A stretch of DNA of 64,000 nt from JAGPCK01 sp964535575. GTDB taxonomy: Bacteria > Bacteroidota > Bacteroidia > UKL13-3. The notes under the pieces are model-generated. The model was not told where the DNA came from. It worked only from the letters and a program-made list of their open reading frames with translations, and ran no database searches. The position numbers and the translations under genes are program-made. Each line of letters starts with the position of its first letter. Positions within the stretch are counted from its first letter, which is position 1. The stretch is taken from the NCBI GenBank assembly GCA_964535575.1, contig CAZHTC010000004.1, forward strand, positions 235,642-299,641, in the 5' to 3' direction. This document shows positions 37,237-46,218 of the stretch, in pieces.

Positions 37237-38750
37237 ATTTCCGCGCTTTAAAATACATAATTCCGGCTGCAGTTTTAATCCTGTTTGCAACAACCAAAAC
37301 CAAAGCACAAAACACTGCAGGAAATCTACTGTTCAGCGCTCCTCAAATCCATGAAATACGTTTTACGTTTTGGCAACCAGCTTACTGGGATTCACTCACC
37401 AATAACTACACGTTAGACAAAGATATGCGTTGCAATATGGTGATTAACGGAACTCCCGTTGATACCATTGGTATTAAATTCAAAGGAAATTCTTCGTATA
37501 AATCACCGGGGAATAAAAAATCATTTAAGGTTGACCTGAATGAATTCATAAGCGGACAAAAATATGACGGCCTGAAAAAATTTAATCTGAACAACGGTTT
37601 TAAAGACCCTACACTGATACGGGAAAAACTGATGCTCGATTTTTTAAATGAAGCAGGGTGTGCCGCACCGCGCTGTGCCTATGCAAATGTATACCTGAAC
37701 AATATTTATTGGGGGCTTTACACACTGGTAGAAGAGATAGATGAAACATTTCTTTCACAACATTTTTCTGATCCCTACGGTAATTTATATAAAGGAGACC
37801 CTAAGGGAGATTTAAAATGGTATGGCAGCATTGACACCGTTTATAAAAGCCGGTATGAACTAAAAACCAATATGCAAACCAACGACTGGAGTTCACTGGT
37901 GTTTTTTATAAAAACATTAAACCAGTCATCTGCATCCGCTTTTTATGATTCCATGCAACTGTTGTTAAATACTGATGGGTTTATAAGGTACTGGGCGGTT
38001 ACCAATTTATTCTCAAACCTCGATTCTTATTTAGGTAGTGGTCACAATTATTTTATCTACCACAATACTTCAACCAACCAAATGCAATGGATTGCCTGGG
38101 ATGTGAACGAAGCTTTCGGTAATTTTCAAATGGGAATGAACGCTGCCCAGATGGAAATGCTGAGCATGTATTTTATTGCGGCTCCTCAGCAAAATCGTCC
38201 GCTGTGCTACCGAATGATGCAAAACAATCAGTTTAAACAACAATATATTGATATTTTGTGCGAGTTAGTCCGAAATGAGTTTACTACCGAAAAACTGAAT
38301 GCAAAAATCGATAGTCTGGCCAATGCTATTCGCTTTGCCGTATATGCCGACCCAAATAAATTTTACCCAAATCAACAGTTTGAAAGCAATATTAATGATT
38401 CACTGGTCATCCCTAATAATCCCGGAGCTCCCACACTTCCAGGACTCAAGGAATTTATTTTAGCCAAACGCAACAGCTTACTAAACCAGCTAAGCCTTAA
38501 CGGGTGCAATGCTGCGAATACCGGAACATCAGAATCACCTGCAAAATCCGGCATTACTTATGAAAATCCGGTAACCGATGAACTGGTTGTTCACTCCTCC
38601 TTTCCCATTTCCACTCTTGAAATAACAGACCTTAACGGAAAACAACTGATGCAATCAGCCACCAATAAAATCAACACGGGCGCCCTTGCAGCAGGAATGT
38701 ATCTGCTCAAAATTAATCGGACCGGGATGTATCGTTTTATTAAAAGATAA
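37233..38750 (+). CDS. CotH kinase family protein with T9SS C-terminal tail
   Basis: 505 residues with a signal peptide (cleavage likely near residue 25, KAQN). The CotH domain occupies about 35-420, including GIKFKGNSSYKSPGNKKSFK, NDWSSLVFF and MQWIAWDVNEAFGNF with the Asp of the metal site. CotH kinases phosphorylate secreted proteins. The last 75 residues (ENPVTDELVVHSSFPI to YRFIKR) form a type A T9SS sorting domain, so it is probably secreted or surface attached. It is coupled to the DUF1801 gene. Confidence 0.88.
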   Translation: MNFRALKYIIPAAVLILFATTKTKAQNTAGNLLFSAPQIHEIRFTFWQPAYWDSLTNNYTLDKDMRCNMVINGTPVDTIGIKFKGNSSYKSPGNKKSFKVDLNEFISGQKYDGLKKFNLNNGFKDPTLIREKLMLDFLNEAGCAAPRCAYANVYLNNIYWGLYTLVEEIDETFLSQHFSDPYGNLYKGDPKGDLKWYGSIDTVYKSRYELKTNMQTNDWSSLVFFIKTLNQSSASAFYDSMQLLLNTDGFIRYWAVTNLFSNLDSYLGSGHNYFIYHNTSTNQMQWIAWDVNEAFGNFQMGMNAAQMEMLSMYFIAAPQQNRPLCYRMMQNNQFKQQYIDILCELVRNEFTTEKLNAKIDSLANAIRFAVYADPNKFYPNQQFESNINDSLVIPNNPGAPTLPGLKEFILAKRNSLLNQLSLNGCNAANTGTSESPAKSGITYENPVTDELVVHSSFPISTLEITDLNGKQLMQSATNKINTGALAAGMYLLKINRTGMYRFIKR

Positions 38751-38785
38751 AAATGGCCTGATATTTGGCAAAAAGGCATTTGCAT

Positions 38786-39472
38786 ATGAACGGGGTTCCC
38801 ACATCAATTTTACTTTTTCTGCTGTTGCTTAATGCCTGCACACACGAATCAAAAAATACTTCCGGTGCATTAAACACCGATACCATTATTCATAAAAAAA
38901 CAATTGTGGTATATGAAACAGAAACGGTAAAAGTGATTAAAACTCCTGTTATTATTGAACAGACTCAGGTAGAAAAACCAACTACAACAGAACCTATTCA
39001 ACCCAAGCAACCGGTTAAACGAAAAGAGATCCCAACAAAAAAACCAAAACCTCTGCCTGTTTATAAATTCCCAACCGACACCGAATACCATTATTACACC
39101 AACAAAAAAATCTCGGTTAAAATAAGCCCGTGGAAGAATGAGGAACGAAGTATTTTGTTATTTGATTACGACCGAAACATAACCTACACTTTTGAAGATG
39201 TTCGACATTCCTATTCATACTTTACCGAATTATCGTACCATCCCAACGGAGCCGTTTCAACAGCCGTTACACATATGAATCCGGGCGCAAGCAGGTATTG
39301 GTACGAAACCGAGATCAAATTTACCGAATACAATATTCCGATTACCAAAAAAAGCACCCAGTTTCCAATGGAACTCGATAATCCCCCAACTTTGCAATAC
39401 TGGAATGTGCAGAAAAAGCAATGGGTGGATCAACTTACGGTAGAGTGCCAGCCCCCTCCTTCAAAGAAGTAA
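38786..39472 (+). CDS. Proline- and lysine-rich lipoprotein of unknown function
   Basis: 228 residues from ATG 38786; an upstream ATG at 38765 is possible but would put seven residues before the signal peptide. The signal ends LLLNAC (Cys18 in this numbering). A Thr/Pro/Lys-rich linker (about 60-100) precedes a globular C-terminal domain (about 110-225). No close family recognised. Same direction as neighbours; its stop is 35 bases before ccmB. Confidence 0.6.
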   Translation: MNGVPTSILLFLLLLNACTHESKNTSGALNTDTIIHKKTIVVYETETVKVIKTPVIIEQTQVEKPTTTEPIQPKQPVKRKEIPTKKPKPLPVYKFPTDTEYHYYTNKKISVKISPWKNEERSILLFDYDRNITYTFEDVRHSYSYFTELSYHPNGAVSTAVTHMNPGASRYWYETEIKFTEYNIPITKKSTQFPMELDNPPTLQYWNVQKKQWVDQLTVECQPPPSKK

Positions 39473-39495
39473 CTCGAAATACAGAACAAATCTGC

Positions 39496-39503
39496 TAATT
39501 TTG
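39496..39503 (+). promoter_or_regulatory. -7 element just upstream of ccmB
   Basis: TAATTTTG (TAnnTTTG) ends 4 bases before the ccmB ATG, so the transcript would be leaderless or nearly so. -33 region is not clear. Confidence 0.4.
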
Positions 39504-39507
39504 TCGC

Positions 39508-40167
39508 ATGTCACTGGCAAGAGAAGTAAAAGTTCTTCTGCGAAAAGAATTACTCACCGAATGGAGGCAAAGGTATGCCATAAACGGGATGTTGCTCTAT
39601 GTGGTTTCCTCGGTTTTTGTAGCCTTCCTCTCCTTTCATGTGGTAAATCCATCCAGTTGGAATGCCCTTTTCTGGATTATTATGCTCTTTACCAGCGTGA
39701 GTGCCATTGCCAAATCATTTATTGGCGAAAGCAAAGGACGCATGCTGTATTACTACACCATTGCCTCGCCACAGGGAGTTATGCTTTCTAAAATGATTTA
39801 CAATACCCTGTTGATGCTGGCTTTAAGTATTTTATGCCTTTCGGTCTATTGCATGCTCATTGGCAATATGGTAACCAATATCTGGGCCTTTGCATTAGCC
39901 GCTGCATTGGGAAGCATGGGGATGGCCGGTTGTTTTACCATGGTTTCAGCCATTGCCTCAAAGGCCAATAACAGCCATGTGCTGATGCCCATTCTGAGTT
40001 TTCCTGTTATTTTACCTTTGTTACTGGTTACCATCAGAGTTTCTAAGAAGGCTATTGACGGACTGGACTTCAGTACTTTTATGATGGATTTTGCGGTTAT
40101 TTTCTTTATCAACTTTATCATCACCGCCTTAGCTTATATGCTGTTTCCTTTTATCTGGAAGGACTAA
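39508..40167 (+). CDS. ccmB: Haem exporter protein B (CcmB)
   Basis: 219 residues with six predicted membrane helices. It starts with REVKVLLRKELLTEWRQRYA, the typical cytoplasmic N-terminus of CcmB, followed by an NPSSWNALFWIIMLFTSV segment and FPVILPLLL. CcmB is the membrane part of the CcmAB ABC exporter that acts in release of holo-CcmE during cytochrome c maturation. No ccmA ATPase gene is adjacent. First gene of a block with ccmC, ccmD-like, ccmE and ccmF. Confidence 0.9.
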   Translation: MSLAREVKVLLRKELLTEWRQRYAINGMLLYVVSSVFVAFLSFHVVNPSSWNALFWIIMLFTSVSAIAKSFIGESKGRMLYYYTIASPQGVMLSKMIYNTLLMLALSILCLSVYCMLIGNMVTNIWAFALAAALGSMGMAGCFTMVSAIASKANNSHVLMPILSFPVILPLLLVTIRVSKKAIDGLDFSTFMMDFAVIFFINFIITALAYMLFPFIWKD

Positions 40168-40227
40168 CCGGAAGTTTTCCTGTATAAAACTTTCTCCTTT
40201 TTCCCTTACAAACTGCTTATCAAATAT

Positions 40228-40235
40228 TACCTTTG
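40228..40235 (+). promoter_or_regulatory. -7 element upstream of ccmC
   Basis: TACCTTTG matches TAnnTTTG, ending 9 bases before the ATG at 40245. It suggests that ccmC and downstream genes can be transcribed apart from ccmB. Confidence 0.4.
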
Positions 40236-40244
40236 CCCCCGTTT

Positions 40245-40907
40245 ATGCAGAAGCATTGGTGGAAATTAGTCGGAGTGGTAGCCTTGTATTACACCATTTT
40301 CAGGGGTTTTACCGGACAAATACCTCATTTACCTATACTGGAAGAATCAATCAGAAATCTTTATTTCCATGTGCCCATGTGGTTTGGTATGCTGCTGTTG
40401 TTACTTGCATCAACAGTTTACAGCATCAAATACCTGAGAAAAAACAAACCTGAACACGATATCATTGCCTCGGAACTGGCATATACCGGAATATTTTTCG
40501 GGATATTGGGAATATGCACAGGAATGATTTGGGCAAAAAATACCTGGGGCACCTGGTGGACCAACGACCCCAAGCTGAACAGTGCGGCTATTGGCATGCT
40601 TATGTATTTTGCCTATGCCATTTTGAGAGACGCCATTGACGATGCCGAAAAGAAGGCAAGGATTTCAGCAGTTTACAATATCTTTGCGTTTCCGGTATTT
40701 GTGGTTCTCATTTTTGTACTGCCCCGGCTTACGGCATCATTGCATCCCGGAAATGGCGGTAATCCCGGATTTAATCAATACGATTTGGATAATAACATGC
40801 GTTTGATTTTTTATCCTGCCGTGATGGGTTGGACCATACTTGGCATTTGGATTGCTAACTTGCGCATACGAATTAAAAAAGTAGAAAAAATTATAAACGA
40901 AAACTGA
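40245..40907 (+). CDS. ccmC: Haem delivery protein CcmC
   Basis: 220 residues from ATG 40245; a TTG four codons upstream overlaps the -7 element, so it is unlikely. Six helices are predicted. The haem-handling tryptophan motif is present in the Bacteroidota form NTWGTWWTNDPKLNS, and conserved histidines (YFHVPMWFGM and ASLHPGN) are the probable axial ligands. CcmC loads haem onto CcmE at the periplasmic face. One base separates it from the small ccmD-like gene. Confidence 0.92.
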   Translation: MQKHWWKLVGVVALYYTIFRGFTGQIPHLPILEESIRNLYFHVPMWFGMLLLLLASTVYSIKYLRKNKPEHDIIASELAYTGIFFGILGICTGMIWAKNTWGTWWTNDPKLNSAAIGMLMYFAYAILRDAIDDAEKKARISAVYNIFAFPVFVVLIFVLPRLTASLHPGNGGNPGFNQYDLDNNMRLIFYPAVMGWTILGIWIANLRIRIKKVEKIINEN

Positions 40908-40908
40908 T

Positions 40909-41133
40909 ATGAAAGCTGTTATCGCCTTTTTCCTAAGCCTTTTTCATGTTCCAAATCTGGATATGCTCAACTCAGTACAGGGAGCTGTGACCGAAACCGA
41001 TGCTTCGGATAATAAACTATTTGTTGTAGTGGCTGTGGTTGCAGTGATTTTTACCGGCATAGTGCTTTACCTGCTGTTTATTGATAAAAAAGTCGGCCGT
41101 ATCGAAAAACAAATTCACTCCGACAAAAATTAG
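40909..41133 (+). CDS. ccmD: CcmD-like small membrane protein
   Basis: 74 residues with a hydrophobic segment at the start (possible signal helix) and one clear helix (LFVVVAVVAVIFTGIVLYLLFI) followed by a basic KKVGRIEKQI tail, as in CcmD proteins of Bacteroidota. CcmD stabilises the CcmC-CcmE-haem complex. Call based mostly on its position between ccmC and ccmE. Confidence 0.7.
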   Translation: MKAVIAFFLSLFHVPNLDMLNSVQGAVTETDASDNKLFVVVAVVAVIFTGIVLYLLFIDKKVGRIEKQIHSDKN

Positions 41134-41151
41134 CATAACACAGAGGGGTTC

Positions 41152-41544
41152 ATGAAAACAAAATACATCATTGCCATTATTTTAATTGCCGTTGCCATTG
41201 GAACAATTATCAGTATGTATGGCGACAGCAGTACGTATGTAGATTTTAAAACTGCTGTAACCAATTCCGACCGCGATTACCATGTAATAGGAACCCTGAA
41301 CAGGGAAAAACCTATGGAATATAACCCTGAAAAAAATGCAAACCTTTTCAGTTTTTATATGCGTGATAGTCTCGGATACGAAATGAAAGTGATGTATCAC
41401 AACACCAAACCTCAGGACTTTGAGCGTTCAGAAAAAATTGTAATTGTTGGTCGTGCTTTATCGGAACAGGAATTCGAAGCTACTCAGGTTTTGTTAAAAT
41501 GCCCTTCTAAATATACCGAGGGTCAGAAACCGGGAGAAAATTAA
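41152..41544 (+). CDS. ccmE: Cytochrome c maturation haem chaperone CcmE (CXXXY type)
   Basis: 130 residues: an N-terminal membrane anchor (about 4-22) and an OB-fold domain (about 28-115). In the classical protein haem is bound covalently by a His in an HxxxY motif at the C-terminus. Here the place is taken by Cys117 in CPSKY (117-121), giving the CXXXY form known from archaea and Desulfovibrio (System I*). The tail after it is short. It lies 18 bases after the ccmD-like gene and 9 before ccmF. Confidence 0.88.
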   Translation: MKTKYIIAIILIAVAIGTIISMYGDSSTYVDFKTAVTNSDRDYHVIGTLNREKPMEYNPEKNANLFSFYMRDSLGYEMKVMYHNTKPQDFERSEKIVIVGRALSEQEFEATQVLLKCPSKYTEGQKPGEN

Positions 41545-41553
41545 CCCAAATAC

Positions 41554-43977
41554 ATGCAGGAAATTATTTTTCAGGGAGAACATTTGCTACCCGGCAATTT
41601 GGGTCATCTGGCTATTGTGCTCGCTTTTGCCAGCTCACTTTTTGCCACTATCAGTTTTTTTATAGCCTCCCGCCAAAACTGCGATCCGCTTTGGAGTAAA
41701 GCAGCTGTTACTTCATTCTACATTCACACATTATCCGTACTCACTATTGTTGCCTCGTTATTTTACATTATCCATAGCCATTACTACGAGTATCAATATG
41801 CATGGCAGCACTCTTCCTCCGATTTACCCTGGTATTACATGATTTCCTGCTTTTGGGAAGGACAGGAAGGTAGCTTTCTGCTTTGGATATTCTGGCATGC
41901 CGTACTTGGGGTTATTTTATTGGCAAAAGCAAAAGACTGGAAAAACCCGGTAATGGGCGTAATAAGCCTTTGTCAGATTGCACTTACGTCAATGCTAATA
42001 GGTGTAAAAATTTTTGGGTATAAATTAGGGAGCAGTCCATTTGATTTGGTGCGTGTAGTAAATGAAAGCGGGCCGTTATTCAATCAACCCGACTATTTAA
42101 CCCGAATTAAAGACGGAAATGGATTAAACCCGCTGTTACAAAACTATTGGATGGTAATTCACCCGCCAACTTTGTTTTTTGGTTTCGCCTGCACCATTGT
42201 TCCATTCGCTTATGCCATTGCAGCCCTTATTCAAAAAAGATATAACGAATGGATAAAACCCGCTTTGCCCTGGGCTCTTATTGGGGTAATGGTATTAGGA
42301 ACCGGAATTATTATGGGAGGGTTCTGGGCATATGAATCGTTGAGTTTTGGCGGATACTGGGCCTGGGATCCTGTTGAAAATGCTTCTCTTATTCCTTGGC
42401 TCATTCTTATTGGTGCAGTGCACGTGATGCTCATTCATAAATCTACCGGTTCATCGCTGCATTTTGCATACCTCATGGTGATTTTAACGTTTGTTCTTGT
42501 GCTGTATGCAACCTTTCTTACCCGTAGCGGAATACTCGGAAACTCTTCGGTTCATTCGTTCACCGATTTGGGAATGAGCGGACAGTTACTGGTATTTTTA
42601 TTTATGTTTATCGTTCTATCGGTGATTCTGATGGCGAAAGAATGGAAAAAAATTCCTTCCCTGCCTTCCGAAGAAAATATTTACTCCCGCGATTTCTGGA
42701 TGTTTATCGGAGCGTTGGTATTAATCATTTCATCATTTCAGGTATTGCTCACCACATCCATTCCTGTTATTAATAAAATTGCGGGCAGCAATATGGCCCC
42801 GCCTACCGACCCGGTAGCGCATTACAATAAATGGCAACTTCCTTTTGCTATTATCATAGCTCTTCTTACCGGAATGGGCCAATTATTAAAATTCAGAAAA
42901 AGTGACCCTAAAAAGTTTTGGAAAGACAATGCCATCGCTGCAGGTATTGCCTTAGCCCTGTCGGGTATTTTATTCTGGGGTTTTGAGTTAAACAACTGGC
43001 TCTATTTTATTCTGCTTTTTGCTTCCGTTTATACCATTGTGGTAAATACGCAAAAGGCTTGGCCTTTTTTAAATGGAAAATTAAAAGTGGCCGGAGCCTC
43101 GGTGGCCCATATCGGATTCGGGCTAATGCTAATAGGAGTACTTGTATCATCGGCAAATAAAAATGTAATTTCACGAAACGAAACCAATGTCGCTTTTTTT
43201 GATGGTAACGATGCCAAAACCATGAAAGAAAACTATGAGAACATTTACCTGGAAAAAGGGAAAGCCGTGAAAATGCAAAACTACCGGGTGACTTACCTTG
43301 GCGACTCATCGCATTGGGTAAATAATTATTACAAGGTAAAATACGAAGAACTTGACCCATCAGGTAAAGTAGTAAATGAATTTATGCTGCATCCCAACGG
43401 ACAAAGTAATCCTAAAATGGGGTTTATTGCCAATCCGGATACAAGGCATTACCTAAGCCGGGATATTTTTACCTACGTAAGCTCGGTTCCCAGTAAAGAA
43501 AGCAGAGCCGAAGAAGAATTTATCAATGAAAAATACCACAGCATTAAAGTAGGTGATACCATTCAAACCAACAATGGAACCGTTTTGCTGGAAGGAATTG
43601 AATCGGACCTTGACACGACTAAAATTTCTACCACAAATATTAACGTAAAGGTAAAAGCACTGCTTAAAATTATTACCCTTGATAAAACCTACAACGCAAA
43701 ACCTGTTTACGCAATAGAAAACAATGGCATTGTAAGCATTGAAGAAATAGTCGAAGAAGCCGGTTTAAGGTTTCGCTTTATGAAAATTAATCCCGAGAGC
43801 GGAACCATAGAAATTCAAACTGCCGAGCGCACCCCGCACAAACAATTTATCATTATGAAGGCAATCGTTTTTCCATATATCAACTTCCTTTGGGGAGGTA
43901 CCATTGTCATGATCATTGGGTTTTTGTTATCAATTAAGCGAAGAATTTCCGAACTTAGGCGCTCAAATATAGCCTGA
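41554..43977 (+). CDS. ccmF: Cytochrome c haem lyase CcmF/CcsA family
   Basis: 807 residues, about fifteen membrane helices. The WWD-type haem motif is GGYWAWDPVENASLIPWL (about 270), with conserved His residues around it (HPPTLFFGF, HVMLIHKSTG). A large periplasmic domain (about 540-780) precedes the last helix. CcmF ligates haem to apocytochrome c. The TGA overlaps the next gene's ATG (TGATG). Complete length for the family. Confidence 0.92.
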   Translation: MQEIIFQGEHLLPGNLGHLAIVLAFASSLFATISFFIASRQNCDPLWSKAAVTSFYIHTLSVLTIVASLFYIIHSHYYEYQYAWQHSSSDLPWYYMISCFWEGQEGSFLLWIFWHAVLGVILLAKAKDWKNPVMGVISLCQIALTSMLIGVKIFGYKLGSSPFDLVRVVNESGPLFNQPDYLTRIKDGNGLNPLLQNYWMVIHPPTLFFGFACTIVPFAYAIAALIQKRYNEWIKPALPWALIGVMVLGTGIIMGGFWAYESLSFGGYWAWDPVENASLIPWLILIGAVHVMLIHKSTGSSLHFAYLMVILTFVLVLYATFLTRSGILGNSSVHSFTDLGMSGQLLVFLFMFIVLSVILMAKEWKKIPSLPSEENIYSRDFWMFIGALVLIISSFQVLLTTSIPVINKIAGSNMAPPTDPVAHYNKWQLPFAIIIALLTGMGQLLKFRKSDPKKFWKDNAIAAGIALALSGILFWGFELNNWLYFILLFASVYTIVVNTQKAWPFLNGKLKVAGASVAHIGFGLMLIGVLVSSANKNVISRNETNVAFFDGNDAKTMKENYENIYLEKGKAVKMQNYRVTYLGDSSHWVNNYYKVKYEELDPSGKVVNEFMLHPNGQSNPKMGFIANPDTRHYLSRDIFTYVSSVPSKESRAEEEFINEKYHSIKVGDTIQTNNGTVLLEGIESDLDTTKISTTNINVKVKALLKIITLDKTYNAKPVYAIENNGIVSIEEIVEEAGLRFRFMKINPESGTIEIQTAERTPHKQFIIMKAIVFPYINFLWGGTIVMIIGFLLSIKRRISELRRSNIA

Positions 43978-44744
43978 TGCCCTATAAAATAACATTGGTT
44001 GGCTCCGGAAATATGGCCTGGAATCTGGGTCATGCGCTACATCATCATGGGCAGATTATTCAGCAAGTCATTAGCAAAACCCCCGAACACTCCCGTGAAC
44101 TGGCAGCAAAATTTAATACAAAAAGCACACACCTGCTATCTGACCTGGATCAAACATCCGATATTATTTTAATTTGTATTAAAGACGAAGCCATTGAGCA
44201 GGTAGCAACCCAGATTAATGTGAACCGGCAGGTGGTGGCCCATTGTTCAGGCAGTATACCGATTGAAGTATTAGCCAAAACTTCGTTTTGTTATGGCGTT
44301 TTTTATCCATTGCAAACGCTTACCAAAAATGCATTAAAAGATTTTAAGGATGTTCCGGTTTGTGTGGAAGGATGCAACAATGAAGCAGAAGAAATACTTT
44401 TTACACTTGCCGATTCTATAAGTAATCAGGTTCACCGCATAAACAGCACCCAACGTCTGCATTTACATCTGGCTGCGGTTATTGCAAATAACTTTACCAA
44501 TTCTCTTTATGGCATTGCGAAGGAAATTCTCGACCAGCATCACCTGTCGTTTGATTTGCTTAAACCGCTTATAATGGAAACTGCCAGAAACGTACAGCAG
44601 TATGCCCCCAGGCAAATGCAAACTGGCCCAGCCAAAAGGCATGATGAAGCCGTGATACAAAAACACCTGGAGTTACTGGCAGGCAATCACGAATGGCAAC
44701 AACTCTATAACCAGTTAAGTAACCTTATAAAAAAACAATATTAA
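43977..44744 (+). CDS. Rossmann-like and DUF2520 domain protein
   Basis: 255 residues. The N-terminal NAD(P)-binding motif is LVGSGNMAWNLGHAL, the central region has HCSGSIP, and the DUF2520 C-terminal helical domain has HLHLAAVIANNFTNSLY. Similar to ketopantoate or pyrroline-5-carboxylate reductase-like proteins, but the substrate is unknown. Translationally coupled to ccmF and 3 bases before the KdsC-like gene, so it is part of the same operon. Confidence 0.85.
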   Translation: MPYKITLVGSGNMAWNLGHALHHHGQIIQQVISKTPEHSRELAAKFNTKSTHLLSDLDQTSDIILICIKDEAIEQVATQINVNRQVVAHCSGSIPIEVLAKTSFCYGVFYPLQTLTKNALKDFKDVPVCVEGCNNEAEEILFTLADSISNQVHRINSTQRLHLHLAAVIANNFTNSLYGIAKEILDQHHLSFDLLKPLIMETARNVQQYAPRQMQTGPAKRHDEAVIQKHLELLAGNHEWQQLYNQLSNLIKKQY

Positions 44745-44747
44745 GTT

Positions 44748-45278
44748 ATGAGCACCCCGTTTCTGGAAAAACTTCACACCGTAACCACCCTCATGTTTGA
44801 TGTTGACGGAGTATTAACAGATGGAAGTGTGTTGGCCACCGATACAGGCGAGCAGCTGAGAGTATTTAATATAAAAGACGGATATGCGTTGCAATTGGCA
44901 GTGAAACGCGGTTATCGGGTTGTGATTATAACCGGAGGCAAATCACCTGGTGTAATAAAACGATTGCAGGGATTAGGTATAAATGATATTTACACCGCAG
45001 TCCCCGACAAATTGGTAAAGTTTGATGAATACGTAAAAGAACATCAGTTACCTGCCGAACAAATTATGTATATGGGTGACGATATTCCTGACTATGCTAT
45101 TATGCAAAAAGCAGGACTTCCGTGTTGCCCGGCTGATGCAGCAACTGAACTGAAGGAAATTTCACTTTATATTTCACCATTTGCAGGGGGAAAAGGCTGC
45201 GTGAGAGATGTGATTGAAAAAATAATGAAAGTACAGGGGAAATGGACCGTTGATGACCACCAGAACCTGATTTGGTAA
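44748..45278 (+). CDS. HAD phosphatase of the KdsC family
   Basis: 176 residues. The HAD motif I is MFDVDGVLTDGS, motif II is the IITGGKS Thr, and motif IV is MGDDIPDYAIM, as in 3-deoxy-D-manno-octulosonate-8-phosphate phosphatase (KdsC). The typical tetrameric C0 type. It would release phosphate from KDO-8-phosphate in LPS core synthesis, but kdsA or kdsB are not nearby, and other KdsC-like phosphatases exist, so the substrate is likely but not proved. Confidence 0.87.
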   Translation: MSTPFLEKLHTVTTLMFDVDGVLTDGSVLATDTGEQLRVFNIKDGYALQLAVKRGYRVVIITGGKSPGVIKRLQGLGINDIYTAVPDKLVKFDEYVKEHQLPAEQIMYMGDDIPDYAIMQKAGLPCCPADAATELKEISLYISPFAGGKGCVRDVIEKIMKVQGKWTVDDHQNLIW

Positions 45279-46147
45279 TGAAACCCATTCTCGATTTTTT
45301 TCGATTAATACGATGGCTCAATCTGGCCATTATTGTTATTACGCAATATGCAGCCGCCTGGTGCCTGTCGCCACACCACAGCATCACATATTTTTTCGAA
45401 TTACGGTTTACTCTGTTCTTAACCGCCACCGTGTTTATTGCAGCCGCGGGGTATATTTTGAATGACTATATGGATGTAAAACTGGATTTGGTAAACAAAC
45501 CCGATAAAGTAGTTATTGGCAATACCATTTCACGCAGAAGAGCCATGATATGGCATTCTATTTTTAACGGAACGGCTTTGTTAATTGGAGTGTCTCTTTC
45601 ACTTAAGATTGCGACTATTTTTCTCTTTTCAGAACTGTTGCTATGGACATACTCATCCCGGCTAAAACGAAAATTTTTCAGTGGTAATTTTGCTGTTGCA
45701 GCATTAACAGCCGTAAGCATTCTTGTTCTTCCGGTATTTGATACAAGTATTTTATGGCGACCCATTATTGCCTATGCCGTATTTGCTTTTTTACTCACAC
45801 TTATCCGGGAAATTGTGAAAGATATGGAAGACATGAAGGGAGATGCCAGCCATAACTGCGAAACATTGCCCATCGTGCTGGGTTTGCGTCCAACCAAACA
45901 AATCATTCGGGGTATTTTGCTCCTGCTGATGCTGGCAGTACTTGCTTATGCCATACGCGAGGCACAGTTTATTGGCTGGTTTTTCTTTACCTATGGCGTG
46001 ATTACCGTTTTGCTTCCAATGATTTACCTGCTTATAAAATTAAATAAAGCCGATAAAAAGAAAGATTTCTCGCAATTAAGCACCTGGTGCAAAGTCATCA
46101 TGTTCACGGGTATTTTCAGTATGCTTTTTTTCAAAATAATACACTGA
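45278..46147 (+). CDS. UbiA family prenyltransferase
   Basis: 289 residues from ATG 45278 (TAATG overlap with the KdsC-like gene; a TTG two codons upstream is less likely). About eight helices. The two aspartate-rich prenyl-diphosphate motifs are NDYMDVKLDLVNKPDK and REIVKDMEDMKGD. Related proteins in Bacteroidota are annotated as geranylgeranylglycerol-phosphate geranylgeranyltransferases; quinone or haem a side-chain enzymes are alternatives. Genomic context with DUF2520 and KdsC is frequently conserved in the phylum. Confidence 0.88.
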   Translation: MKPILDFFRLIRWLNLAIIVITQYAAAWCLSPHHSITYFFELRFTLFLTATVFIAAAGYILNDYMDVKLDLVNKPDKVVIGNTISRRRAMIWHSIFNGTALLIGVSLSLKIATIFLFSELLLWTYSSRLKRKFFSGNFAVAALTAVSILVLPVFDTSILWRPIIAYAVFAFLLTLIREIVKDMEDMKGDASHNCETLPIVLGLRPTKQIIRGILLLLMLAVLAYAIREAQFIGWFFFTYGVITVLLPMIYLLIKLNKADKKKDFSQLSTWCKVIMFTGIFSMLFFKIIH

Positions 46148-46178
46148 AAATTCAGTCAGCAAAACCCGATTTATCCCT

Positions 46179-46186
46179 TATTTTTG
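46179..46186 (+). promoter_or_regulatory. -7 element upstream of proS
   Basis: TATTTTTG matches TAnnTTTG; the ATG of proS is 33 bases downstream. -33 not evident. Confidence 0.4.
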
Positions 46187-46218
46187 CCTTTTAACTTTAA
46201 CGTAACATTCCAACTTCA

